A model generated the notes under the pieces. It was not told where the DNA came from. It ran no database searches and saw nothing but the letters and a program-made list of their open reading frames with translations. A DNA stretch of 64,000 nt from NCBI GenBank assembly GCA_002104985.1, contig MCGO01000117.1, forward strand, positions 1 to 64,000, read 5' to 3'. This document shows positions 22,250-32,921 of the stretch, piece after piece. The DNA comes from Rhizoclosmatium globosum (taxonomy: Eukaryota > Chytridiomycota > Chytridiomycetes > Chytridiales > Chytriomycetaceae). Made by a program: the position numbers and the translations under genes. The stretch's first letter is position 1. Each line of letters starts with the position of its first letter.

Positions 22250-22350
22250 GTATGATTTTTGTACCAGAATTGCCATATTCGACTTTGCCTCAATAATGGA
22301 ATGTCAGCTGAGTTTATTTCATGAAGCGAAAATATTGTCAATATAGATAA

Positions 22351-23632
22351 TCAAGCATTTGCCAAAATGTCCAACAGCTGATAACCGACAGACGGTTCAA
22401 TCTTCAAATTATCAATGAGAAAAGGTGAAAAGATTAATAGGACATACCTCGGTAGCGTCCCGCGAAACTCTAACTGGCTTGTTGTCGTTCCAAGTATTAA
22501 TAAGATGCTGCAAATCCAATCAATGACAACAGTTTCAAAACAAACTCTCACATCACATTCTCTGAACGACACGAATCTTGTTACAAGCCATTTCACTAAA
22601 AACGGGCTATCCCAAAGCCTTCTACCCTCTGCATCACGCGTCTCATCTGCGCAATCAGCCACATCAACCTCCAAGAGTCCCGAGCCAGCATAGGCCTCCA
22701 TTCGTGCAAACCCACTAAATCCCCCGCTTCCATTCACACTAAATATCAAAAACACGTTGTTGCATGGTCCCGCAAACGCGTCGTTCAGCTTTTCTTCGTT
22801 TCTTGGAAGCGTCGACCACATGTTACGTTTCTGCGAAATTTGAATGTCCTTTTCGGTGAATGATTTCATGATGAAGAAGCGGTCTGGAATATTGACTGTC
22901 TGTGGATACAAATCTTGCTGCTGTATTTCGAGAGGTACAAGGATAACTGGAGAAGGGACATAGACTGGTGTAGGAGCTTGTTTAGTGGACGAAGAGATGT
23001 GGGGAGGGTTTCCTGCTGAACAGAGAATCTGGTGGTCGGCAAAAAAGCATCCGTTGAAGAGACGAATGAATTCAGGGACTTGAAGACTGGATCCCAACTG
23101 GATAAAGACGGTCTGGTTTTTCTTGATGTGATTCAACGCCTGACAAACATGATGAGAAAGAAATATAGATATCTACAAGACAACGTACCGTAATTTCAAA
23201 AGCCCCAACTGACAGAAAGAAGGCACGGATAGCGCGATCGTCAACCATAGGTGGTAAGTTACCGACCCAAACAACACGTGCGGATCGTTCATCGATTTTA
23301 CACATTCTGCTCTGCTGCACGAACGAAGATTTCTTGATCTCCGTTCTTGCTGAATTAGACCCACTTTGCGCTTGGAAATAGTCAGGCATTCGAGTTTGGT
23401 TGGATTCAGACGGCGTGTTTGTGTGAGTGACTTGATGCTGACTGTATTGGTACTGATATTGATAATAGCCAAGGTGAACGGGTTGCTCATTTGGAGTCAT
23501 AATCATAGGCGCTTGTATGAACGTGTATGACGGGTGAGTAGCTGGATGGTATGGATTCGAGCCATCGTTACTGTAGTAACCAAAAGGATACACTTGCATG
23601 CTGTTAGGACTGTGATCTTCTTGAGAACTCAT
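22351..23632 (-). CDS. RRM-YTH protein, putative m6A reader
   Basis: Exons 23632-23189, 23139-22552, 22507-22448 and 22401-22351 give 380 aa. A Tyr/Gln/Pro-rich N-terminal tail precedes an RRM (about 125-195; RNP2-like RVVWVGNL, the other half after intron 1). The YTH domain (about 230-380) starts DRFFIMKSFTEKDIQIS and includes KRNMWSTL, LIFSVNGSGGFSGFARM, LVKWL and NDNKPVRVSRDATE. The Trp after the first strand and the aromatic residues that hold N6-methyladenosine appear present. The NKPV..SRDATE segment is rebuilt only by splicing introns of 44 and 46 nt, which supports the model. It should bind methylated RNA in nucleus or cytoplasm. The RRM-YTH pairing differs from Mmi1, which lacks an RRM. 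It is transcribed divergently from the CRIB gene. Confidence 0.9.
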
Positions 23633-23862
23633 TGCAAGTTTAGCGGATGAAGGATGATTTTTCTTTGAGCGTTCATGAACGTAAAACCTCTTGGAACAAT
23701 GCTTGGAATGACTTGCAATCTCCACTCTGCAACGCGCCTCCCCAAACCCTCTCCTTCAAAAACATTCGTTCTAATTTTGATAGGTCCGTTATTATTCGCT
23801 AAAAATAGCAGAAAAAACACCATTCAACCCGTCAAAACGTCGTTGTTTCGGATTTGGAAACA

Positions 23863-24493
23863 ATGGGAAGCACTTTATCCTCGTCACAAGAACACGACTG
23901 GTCAAAAGGATACCAGCCATCTGAATCAGCAGTCAATAAAAATGGTCTTCGAAGCTCTACTCGACCTGCTACATCTTCGGGGACTCTGACAGGAGCAGGA
24001 AGTGGAGGACATTTGGAGAAACCAAAGTGGCCACTGATGCGGATAAACTCAACACCAGTATTTTCAGGAAACTTTGGATTGAAGTTGAGCGTGGCAGGAG
24101 GCGGGAAAGACGAAAAGGATGGTTTAACATTGAGTCGGGCAAAGAAACGAGGCGACTTCCGAAAACTTGTGGAATCAAAAAAGATTGTAATCGGCGAACC
24201 TATATTGGAGTCGTTTCAGGTAATCTTGTGGATGCTTTGGAGGAAGGGAGAGTCGAAAACTGAATATTTATTCCCAAAGCACCTGTCTCATATGGGAGCT
24301 GACGAGGTGGGGACTGCAAAGCCGAGACCGGATCTCAGAAAGAGTGTCAATGCTGGAAAGATTGTAATTGGAGGACCAGTAGAAGGCTCATTTCAGGTGT
24401 GTTGGTGGGGTACCCCTTCCAGAATGTTTAGTCAGCTAACTATTCTCAAAGCATACAAGGCATCTAGGAATTGAGGACGTAACCATCCATTAA
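23863..24493 (+). CDS. Small protein with two CRIB (Cdc42/Rac-binding) motifs and a myristoylation-type N-terminus
   Basis: Exons 23863-24219, 24280-24396 and 24452-24493 give 171 aa. After splicing, two CRIB motifs appear: IGEPILESFQ-HLSHMG (about 111-126) and IGGPVEGSFQ-HTRHLG near the C-terminus, both fitting I-x-x-P-x(4)-F-x-H-x2-H-x-G. Each is split by a phase-0 intron at exactly the same place, between FQ and H, so the motif was duplicated together with its intron. The protein begins MGSTLSSS, a classic N-myristoylation context. No kinase or other domain follows. The likely role is a membrane-tethered Cdc42/Rac effector or scaffold for polarity, comparable in concept to yeast Gic proteins. 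CRIB identity is strong; acylation is predicted only. Confidence 0.82.
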
Positions 24494-24552
24494 ATCTAGT
24501 TCTTTTCGTTGTAAATACCAAACTTATCAGTGATTAAATTGCATTGTCTTTT

Positions 24553-26564
24553 TCACAAACTCTTCTCCTTCCGTGCCTTCACGTCTTTTCCTTTATGTTC
24601 TCCGTCATCATCTACCACCTTCTCTTCTTTTATAATCGCATCAGCATCCTCGATTGTCAAATCAACTCTCCGCAACAGTCTGTAAATAATTCCACCAAGC
24701 GCTTCAGGCTCTGTCTGGAAGTACATGATAATCAAACCCATAGCCGCGCTGAACATTCCAACTTCAAAATGGGGCACGCGGAAAATCAAGGATTTAGAGT
24801 ACAACGTTTGGTAGAGAGCGTCAACTCCGCGAGGCAAGACGTACCTTTCATGACAAATATTAGATTCTTCGCAGAGTATTGAGTTGGGATTCCTTACATT
24901 GCAAGTTCAGATCGCCTCTTTTCATCTTCAATGAAAATGGCGGCGGAACTGATAAATCCGTTCAACCAAAAATAGTATCGACTGTCGCGAGGTATGATTC
25001 CTCGTCGTCCAAGATCTCGGAAAACACAGGCAATACGCTATTGTTGATACTCTTAGCCGGGCGCCTTTACCGCTATACTATAAAATACTTGCCATAAATG
25101 TTGCTACAAAAACGGCGAGGAACAAGGAACTTCGGAACGTATTTTTGAGACCACGAATTAATAGTGATTGTGGTCTTCGGACTAATTCACGTGTCTTCAG
25201 AACAACCATTGGGACAAAGTTGAGAGACGCATAGACCTGGTGAATTTTTACAAAAATGTTAAAAATCGTGGATTCATTGTTAAGAATGAGGCACTGAACT
25301 GGTAGAATGGCCTTCATAACTTTCCCAAAAGTATGTCCCATTTGAGCGTCGCATGAGTCAAGAGGAGGATGCAGTACACCACATGGCAAGAAATCAGGGA
25401 AATCTTGAATCTTGCTTGCTTCTTCAATAGCCAATGCTGTTCCTTTGTGGTTTACCACAGCCTTCATTACTTGTGTAACATCCATTGGAACGGTTCCGCC
25501 CAATTGTTGGCGTGCAAGAAGTAAAATATCTTCAGGAATAGGTCCAGTGTTGAGAATAAATCGGTAATAAGAGTTTGGAATTGTTCCGGGTCTGGATTGA
25601 AGTCAATGTCAGTGAAATGAGCTTTCTAGAGTATTCGAAAGTTCGATTATCCCTCACGCACAGCCTCTTTCATTTGAAAACTTTCCAGAAACGTATTGAT
25701 TTGAGCACAAGTCATAGATACGCTAGCTTTGGTTCCAGATAGAAGCTCCCTCAGTTCTCAACACAACATTCATTCACTCCACATTTTCCCATCAGATATT
25801 CCCATCAAATATTCACCTCATTACATATCCATACATGACCTGCGCTGTAGCAAGCGCAAAAATCAACGAGTTTCCGTGCCGAAAGTGAAAGTGACCATTG
25901 AGACTCAGGGAGTTGAAAACAGACTGTAGTCCCCGCACAAGAAGCTGCTGCGACATGTCGATTCTCCATTGTTTTTCTTCGGCTAGACAGGCGAGAGCAC
26001 CGGCCAGGGAGCCGGAAAGAAAGCTGTTGATGTGATCGTCCTTTCCATCACGGAATGCAATAATTGCATTATTTGATGCTAATAAAATGAAATGACAGTG
26101 AGATATAGCGTCAGAGATGACTGGGACACATGTGGAAAGCAAGGAAAAATGCGGGATAAACTTGGGAATTCACATGGGGTATGTGAATGAACTGAAACCG
26201 ATTGACGCGTCCAAACAAGTAGCAATTTGACATACACACCTTTCCAAACAAAAGCAAAGATGGCAAAGAAGGCAGCCATTCTAGCCGAGTCCCGTCCCGC
26301 AAATGATTCCCTCAAAGCCTTAAGGACAGGCAGCTTCCCCTTGTAGACCCTGAGCAATCTCAGCAAGAATAACAAGCCCGAACGAATCGAGTAGCCGAGA
26401 AGAGCCGCGCGCAGAGAAGTCCGAGCCGCGTGGCCCAGTATCGATTTCCAGCCACGGCGCGACACGTGCCGAACCAGGGCGTGTGCCGACCCGCGGCGAG
26501 AAAGCGGTGGCGGCGGCGGAGTTTGGCCCGCGGTGAGGTCGTCGGTCGACGTGTAAAGTGGCAT
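24553..26564 (-). CDS. TMEM135-like multi-span membrane protein
   Basis: Exons 26564-26240, 26078-25817, 25591-25300, 25236-25093, 25037-24898 and 24844-24553 give 484 aa. The order of conserved pieces follows TMEM135: an N-terminal Arg-rich region, a span with FLSGSLAGALACL (Tim17-like), VMYGYVMRPGTIPNSYYRFI, a Cys-containing loop (LPCGVLHPPLDSC), and RRSELAMYVLPRGVDALYQ near the end. TMEM135 proteins act at peroxisomes and mitochondria. Intron 4 starts with GC (GCAAGT) rather than GT and is needed to keep frame. The third exon's acceptor follows a 225-nt intron that holds some exon-like sequence I could not place. Its ATG is 59 bp from that of KAE1 on the other strand. Confidence 0.83.
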
Positions 26565-26623
26565 TTTCTACCTATCAGTGCTGGAATTTGTTGTCTTTTT
26601 GTTGCTCTCAAAAACCAAGACAA
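26565..26623. promoter_or_regulatory. 59-bp divergent promoter gap between TMEM135-like and KAE1
   Basis: Both start codons are well supported by protein conservation (for KAE1, the [17 protein letters not shown] start is completed by splicing), so the two genes share a very small upstream region. No element inside it is recognised. Confidence 0.45.
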
Positions 26624-28048
26624 ATGCCTACATCGCCATCTATTATTGCTCTGGGCATGGGTACCTATCGAGTCTTTCGTCTCTATTGCTCACTGTTGAA
26701 CTCGCTCAGAGTCCTCGGCCAACAAGATTGGTGTGGGTATCATGGCTCACAACCCTGTCACAAACACCTCAACTGTCCTTGCAAATGTTCGACGCACATA
26801 CGTGACCCCTCCAGGCACGGGCTTCCTGCCAAAAGATACTGCAAAACACCATCGCAGCAAAGTCATTGAACTGGTGAAGGAAGCTCTGAAAGTTGCAAAC
26901 CTGAAGGTTCAGGACATTTCCTGCATCTGCTTCACAAAGGGTGAGCTCGTCTTCTTTTATGCATTAAGAAATTTGGGTTGCTCATGGTCTCCATAGGCCC
27001 TGGGATGGGTGGCCCTCTTCACGTCTCTGCCCTCATTGCCCGAACACTCAGTCTCCTATGGAATATTCCTCTCATCGGCGTAAATCATTGTATTGGACAC
27101 ATTGAAATGGGTCGTATGATTACTGGTGCACAAAATCCTGTCGTTCTTTATGTTAGTGGAGGAAACACTCAAGTTATTGCGTATGCCGAAAAGAGGTGAA
27201 TACTATTAGAAATCAACACAATCGAACAAAAATGTGTCAATTATCAACGCTCTGGAAGAATTGATGTCTTATTGCCCGCGTTCCTCGTTTTCGAAGGAAC
27301 TAACCAAACTTATAACAGATATCAAATCTTTGGCGAAACTCTGGACATCGCAATTGGAAATTGTTTAGACAGATTTGCCAGAATTATTGGCCTTTCCAAT
27401 GATCCGTCGCCCGGATACAACATTGAACAATGTGCCAAAAAGTATGGACTCTTCTATCTAAGCGATACTCGATGTTCACAAACTCTCTTTATATAATAGA
27501 GGCAAGAAATTTGTTGAACTACCTTATACAGTGAAGGGCATGGACATGTCGTTTTCTGGAATCCTGGCCCATCTCGAATCAACAACCAAACAAACTCTGA
27601 AAGAATACACTATTGAAGACCTGTGCTTCAGTCTTCAAGAAAATCTATTTGCAATGCTTGTGGAAGTTACTGAACGAGCAATGGCTCACGTTGGTGCACG
27701 CGAAGTGTTGATTGTTGGAGGTGTTGGCTGTAAGTTTCATTTCCCATGGCTCACACTCATATCTTACTATTTGATCCCATAAGGCAACGAAAGATTGCAA
27801 GAAATGATGGGAATGATGGTGAAGCAGCGTGGAGGCCACTTATTTGCTACGGATGAGAGTTTTTGTATTGATAATGGGTTAATGATTGCTCAAGCTGGAC
27901 TGCTACAATTCAAGACAGGATATGTAACTCCGCTCGAAGATACATGGTGTACTCAGAGGTACTGTCCTAGACTAATTTTCAACTTGCTGATAAAGTTATT
28001 ATCTTCAGATTCCGGACGGACAGTGTTTTGGTTACATGGCGAGATTAA
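26624..28048 (+). CDS. KAE1: tRNA N6-adenosine threonylcarbamoyltransferase Kae1
   Basis: Catalytic subunit of the KEOPS complex, which makes t6A37 in ANN-reading tRNAs. Exons 26624-26660, 26710-26940, 26997-27195, 27319-27441, 27500-27729, 27784-27958 and 28009-28048 give 344 aa, the usual length. Splicing restores [22 protein letters not shown], the metal site [11 protein letters not shown] (HxxxH), [50 protein letters not shown] and the terminal [16 protein letters not shown]. All six junctions fit the conserved protein exactly. One intron (27196-27318, 123 nt) is longer than its neighbours. Confidence 0.97.
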
Positions 28049-28112
28049 ATCCGACAACAACATTAAGGAATAAAATCAAGTTTATTCGGGTTAATTTTTT
28101 GGCAACACCATT

Positions 28113-28594
28113 CTAAACGTTCAATTTATAAACAGAGACAACAGTTACTGTAGTCCGCTTTGTTCCATTCAACGACGACGAGACAGTTGTAGTGGTGGTC
28201 TTGGTAGTTTTGGCCCAGGTCTTTGCCTCGCTTCCAGACGTCGTGGCAGCAGCGGCAACCTTTTCAGATTCGGCTTTTGCTTGAGCTTCTGCAAGCTCCT
28301 GGTCCTTCAGTTCCTTCAACTTTCCTGACTTGAAATCCTCCACAAATTGCACCAATGATTCTTCATTCAACTCCGCACGAAGATTAAGAATAACCAACCA
28401 AACTTACTAAAGTATAAAGCTACGAATTGTTTTCCGTTGGTTCCAAGAGTGGCAGTAGCAATCTAGGAATGGGGGCAACACATTGATTGGCAGAACTTAA
28501 CAACTTATGGCAAGCAAGGAATTCACACCTCAGCATTGTTCTTGGAGTGTAGAACTTCTCCCAGTAGATGAGTAAAGTCGAATGGAGTTGTCAT
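28113..28594 (-). CDS. Internally deleted nucleoredoxin paralog encoding a 122-aa mini-protein
   Basis: Exons 28594-28529, 28462-28408 and 28360-28113 join in phase. Exon 1 has the same length (66 nt) as exon 1 of the full gene at 28894 and reads DFTHLLGEVLHSKNNAE against DLVSVLGEILHSKGNAE. Exon 2 stops at ALYF, just before where the WCPPC site would be. Exon 3 resumes in the extreme C-terminus (LVQFVEDFKSGKLKELK) and ends in a Thr-rich tail of its own. The whole thioredoxin core, about 350 residues, is missing, yet a normal-sized 47-nt intron and an open frame remain. It cannot have redox activity. It is either a decaying copy or a new small protein. It lies head-to-head with the complete copy. 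Confidence 0.7.
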
Positions 28595-28893
28595 TGTGGG
28601 CCAAGGTTAGCAAGCAAAAGTGGCGTTTGTCAGAGATTTTTTATAGCATGGTTCAGAAAGCGGATGCCTCCTTATATGGATGTCTTCTGCAAGCGGAACA
28701 ATGCAAGAGAAGAGGTTTATAATGTCTGGTTGTACGTTGGATAGAAAGGATGACATTTTGATTCGTAATCTGGATGTTCCGTGTTCCGTTCCGTAAGCAC
28801 GGAAAGATTGCGCAACTCCACGCTCCGACGCCACGACTATAAACCCTTTCGAGCCATATCACCCCATCAGAAATTAAGTTACGAAAAACACCC
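28595..28893. promoter_or_regulatory. Shared divergent upstream region of the nucleoredoxin pair
   Basis: The 299 bp lie between the two paralogous ATGs (28594 minus, 28894 plus). The region must drive both copies. No defined motif is claimed. Confidence 0.5.
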
Positions 28894-30448
28894 ATGTCCA
28901 CTGCCTTTGACCTCGTCTCCGTCCTTGGAGAAATTCTTCACTCCAAAGGCAATGCAGAGGTTTGTAAGCCAAGTAATCACTGTTGCTTGCTGACATCTTT
29001 GGTGAAATTTGTGTAGGTTGCCACTGCCTCCCTTACCAAACCTTTCATTGCCCTCTACTTCAGTAAGTGGCAGTTATAGTATCTATTTCGATCACTGACG
29101 AACGCCACCATCACAAAGCTGCATCTTGGTGCCCCCCATGTCGCAAGTTTACCCCAGAGCTCGTCAACTACTACCTTCAGCCGCATATCCAAGAGAAGCT
29201 TGATATCGTTGTTGTAAGCAGAGACCGTGAGGAGTCTGCGCACGATGGCTACTTTGCCAAAATGCCATGGCTCTCTGTTCCATTCGCAGACAGAGACAGA
29301 GCTGCAGTCTTGCTTAAGAAGTACAACGTCAGATTCATCCCTACAGTGAGTTACTTAAAAGAGTTGAATGTTGACTAATCACTGTGATAACAACCAAGTT
29401 TGTTCTTATTGATGCTGCAACCGGCGAAATCGTAGCGAATGATTTCAGAGGAGTCGTTGAAAAGGATCCTCAGGGCCACTTCTTCCCATACCCTGCCAAA
29501 TCCATCCGCTCCATCCTCTCCTCCGTCACAACCGTCAGCCCACACGAATCCTTCAACGGAAAGTACCTCGCCCTCTTCTTCGACTCTCCATCATTCGGAA
29601 TCGACGAGTACACAAAAGTCGACTTTTCCGCAGAATCAGCTGCCATCAGAACCGCGTTGTTGCAAGCCCACTCAGACTCCAAATCAAACAACAACCCATT
29701 CGAAGTCCTCCAAATTTCCCTCGCAAAGACCCGCGAAGAGCACGAAACCAACGCGGCGGGTGTCCCATGGCCCGTCACCGCCTTTGACGAAACTTTCAAC
29801 ACAGCGTTCCACTTGGGAAGACTGTACAACCTCTCTTTTGACCAACCCTCCGTCGTCGTGATTGACCAAGCGCGGAACGTCATCAACCGTGATGCGGCGC
29901 TTTCGTTCAAGAAGGGTGCCAAGTTCCCATTCGAAAGCCTCAAGGTGGTTGACTTGAACGAGTCGAGAATCAGTAACAATTTTGAGTACATTGACAAGCC
30001 GTCTTTGATTGTCAATTTGGAGTCTGTTCAGGACAATGCGGAGCAGGTTGCGGCGTTTGAGGAGATTCTTGGTGTGGTTGCAAACAAGTATGGCGGTGGT
30101 GGTGAAGTTGTTTGTACTGATGAATACTGTGAGACGAGTCCAGCTTCTGAGCCTGAAGTTATTGTGTTTACTTCCAAATCTGAGAACAGCCTCGCTCGTT
30201 ACCTTAGAACGCAGGCGGGGTTGGATGAGGTGGAGACGAAGCCTGATGCTGTCCTCTATGACTTTAATGACGCTCGCGTCGTTTATCCTCTCCGTGCTGA
30301 TGTCACCAAGGACAACTTGATTCAATTTATTGAGGACTTCAAGTCTGGAAAGTTGAAGGAGTTGAAGGAGGCGGAGAACAAGGCAAAGGAGGAAGCTGAA
30401 AAGGCCGCCAAGGAGGCTGCTGAAACTGCCACGACCGCAGCTGCTTAA
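28894..30448 (+). CDS. Nucleoredoxin/tryparedoxin-like thioredoxin-fold protein
   Basis: Exons 28894-28959, 29017-29062, 29119-29345 and 29399-30448 give 462 aa. The first thioredoxin-like domain has the active site A-S-W-C-P-P-C-R (Cys near 42 and 45) followed by KFTPELV, as in nucleoredoxins and tryparedoxins, and the cis-Pro segment VRFIPT. The remaining 300 residues fit two further thioredoxin-like folds without a CXXC, and the end is a charged helix rich in Lys, Glu and Ala. It probably acts as a disulfide oxidoreductase in cytosol or nucleus; no signal peptide is seen. Its close relative lies head-to-head on the minus strand. Confidence 0.88.
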
Positions 30449-30528
30449 TTGTTTTTATTCCAAGTTTTTCTTCAGTCATAATAAAATATCTGCCAAGTTT
30501 ATTATTCTCTCATCACCAAAAACAACAA

Positions 30529-32654
30529 TCAACGGTTACAAAGATTAAACTTGTGGAAAACCTCGTCTACGAAACTATCCATCGCCGGAGTCCGATCAAA
30601 GTGACTATTATCATGTGTGAACTGACTCCATGACAAACTACCCTCAAATGTATTCAGGATCTTGAAACCTCTCCGCCTCATGACTCGCTCCGCATATTCG
30701 GTCAACACGAGGTGTCTGTAATTTGTGCGCCAATCGTCTTCTTTACGGTGGTGTTGGTTTTCAAGGAGTGGGAAAGCGTTGATACCCATCCAAACAATAT
30801 CGACTTCAGATTTGTTGAATCGTTGTGCACGGAACTGGTTCACACGGGTGAGCATATCTGCACCGTAATCCAGCGCATTTTTGAAGCGTTCAACGGTATA
30901 GTGACCTCCGATTTTTTCAGTTTGCATGGGCCAGGCTCCAAACTGTTTATAGGATGAGTATTATTTTGTAAGAGTGGAACAAGTAACGTACGTTGAATAA
31001 GTAGGTGTCGTAAGGGTACAGCATGGACTCGACTCCGTTCACGAGCAAAACACGATCCCAACCACGGTGTGAGTGTTCATAGACCAGAGGCTCATTGTAT
31101 CGCTTAAATTCGAACCAAAACTCTGTATTGTTCAAAATGGGGACCTTGGTTGGATCGTATGGAGCAGCTGGGGTTACTTCAGCGAGAGCAACCTCTGCCG
31201 AGGTTCCTTCGATATCTTCTTCGATGACGACCGCTTTCTTGGCTGGAGCGGCGGGGGCAATAGGCTTTTCTGCCACGGGGTCCCATAATTTGCTATGCCA
31301 TGGATTTGTAGGATCTGCTAGTGGGTAATCGATTGGAGTTTCATCGTGTTCAGGTCCATATGGTCTCATATCGAGTAAAATTCTTGGAGGAATCGTGTCT
31401 GCATACTTTGCACTTATTTTCCCACTTTTTCGGAATAGGACGCGATTGATTTCATCAAAGTAAGTCAATTTCATTGCTCCGCGTGAAATTTTAGAATTGG
31501 GTGGGAAGTACTTTGCACGAATTGCCTCAAACTTTGGGTTGTATTTTGTGCCTACATACCCAGAGAGTCTTGCATCAAATGTTTGAGTTGATACACGGAG
31601 ATGTGAGTCTCCATGGAGCAAGATAGTTTTGTTGTTGTTGTGGCATTTCGCTTGCTCAACGAGATCTTCGAGCTCAAATCGTTGATCGTATCGACAGCCA
31701 ATAGGTTCGCCAATGTAAATAAATTTGTGGAAAGCATGTTTACGGATTTCACGCTCCGTTTCAAACGTCATTCGTAAATAAGCCACTGAAGAAAGCGTTA
31801 GTTTAAACATTTGACGGGGTTTTGAAGGTACCTTGAATAGGCTCATATCTGGAACAAAGTGGCAAAGACGGACTCAAGTCTTCCACACGTTTCGCAGTCC
31901 AAACAGGACACTTTGTGGAATCGCAGACATCAAACTTAAAGTCTTTGAACAGTGGTTCATACAAGACTTTAAGCCCAAAATCACCCATTTCCTTAAATGC
32001 CTCAAACGATTCGTAGGCGTGGATCAAGCTGGCAGTATAAGAGCCAGGATTGATGAGTCGGAAAGGGAGGGTGTAGAGACAGTCTCCTTTATGGGACCAC
32101 AGAGGAGGTGTCTCACGCTGGGGCCCGTCCAAGAGCAGCTGAAAGGCATCTGGGCCAAAAGCAGTTTTATAGTACTGCTCGAGGCGCCTGTTTGGGGAGA
32201 TGCGTTCGTTTGCCAGCACATTCGCACAGTACCGAGGGTCCCTGTGCTGCAGGGCAAAGAGACCCGTCCCGCAGTGTTCCTTTGATTTACACAGTTTAAT
32301 CGTAAAGTTCGTTGTTTGCGGCAGGTCTTCGCAGACAAGTTCGTTGTCGTTTGGATGAAGATCAACGAGCATTTGTCTGTTGAAGGCCGTCCACGTCGGA
32401 CACGCGCGGCCGTCGACGCCATCGCCAATTCGATTTGCCGCGTTTGGATCGATTGGCCGCGCGCCGGAATCCTCGAAAACGGGAAGGCCGAGGGCGCCTT
32501 CTTTCTTCGAAGCACTGACACTCGCACTCGCACTGGCACTGGCTCGAGTCGACCCCGAGTCCTCGTCAATCGGTACCAGCGTAAACAGTCGCACGAGCAC
32601 TACAAGTGACACGCTGATCATCAGCGTGAGGAGCCGCTTGTTTCTGACCTCCAT
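30529..32654 (-). CDS. Type II membrane GDSL/SGNH-type esterase-like protein
   Basis: Exons 32654-31832, 31785-30992 and 30942-30529 give 676 aa. A short cytosolic tail and one membrane span (about 8-27) precede a Ser/Ala-rich stalk. The catalytic-type motif LLHGDSHLR (G333-D-S-H) and a second D-x-x-H motif close to the C-terminus (D650-N-S-H653) have the spacing and order of PC-esterase/NXPE and plant TBL-type proteins, which acylate or deacylate glycans in the Golgi. Several N-glycosylation sites and Cys are present. A Pro/Ala-rich insertion sits in the middle. The substrate is unknown. The start was chosen at MEVRNKRLL because no ATG lies upstream in frame. Confidence 0.72.
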
Positions 32655-32921
32655 CGCTCGCTTTGTGTCTAACTCTGCTTTTTGGTGGGGCGGATTCTGC
32701 GACAATGCACAACAATCAATGTCTTTCACACAATAATCAACAATTATAGCCTCATTTGAAAATTATTGTTGATGTTTTTCTGATGTTTTTCCTTGTGTCT
32801 GTTCTTGCAGGTTCTTCTTGAACCGTCTCAGATTCCTTTAATTGACAGTGCTGTGGCAACTCATGTAAGTCACTTATTTGCAGCATCAAAGGCTCGCATC
32901 TCACCAACCTACTGAACAAAG

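Noticed and set aside
29470..30325. Long minus-strand open frames (181 and 213 codons) opposite the nucleoredoxin gene
   Set aside because: They overlap a well-conserved coding exon and carry no recognisable domain.
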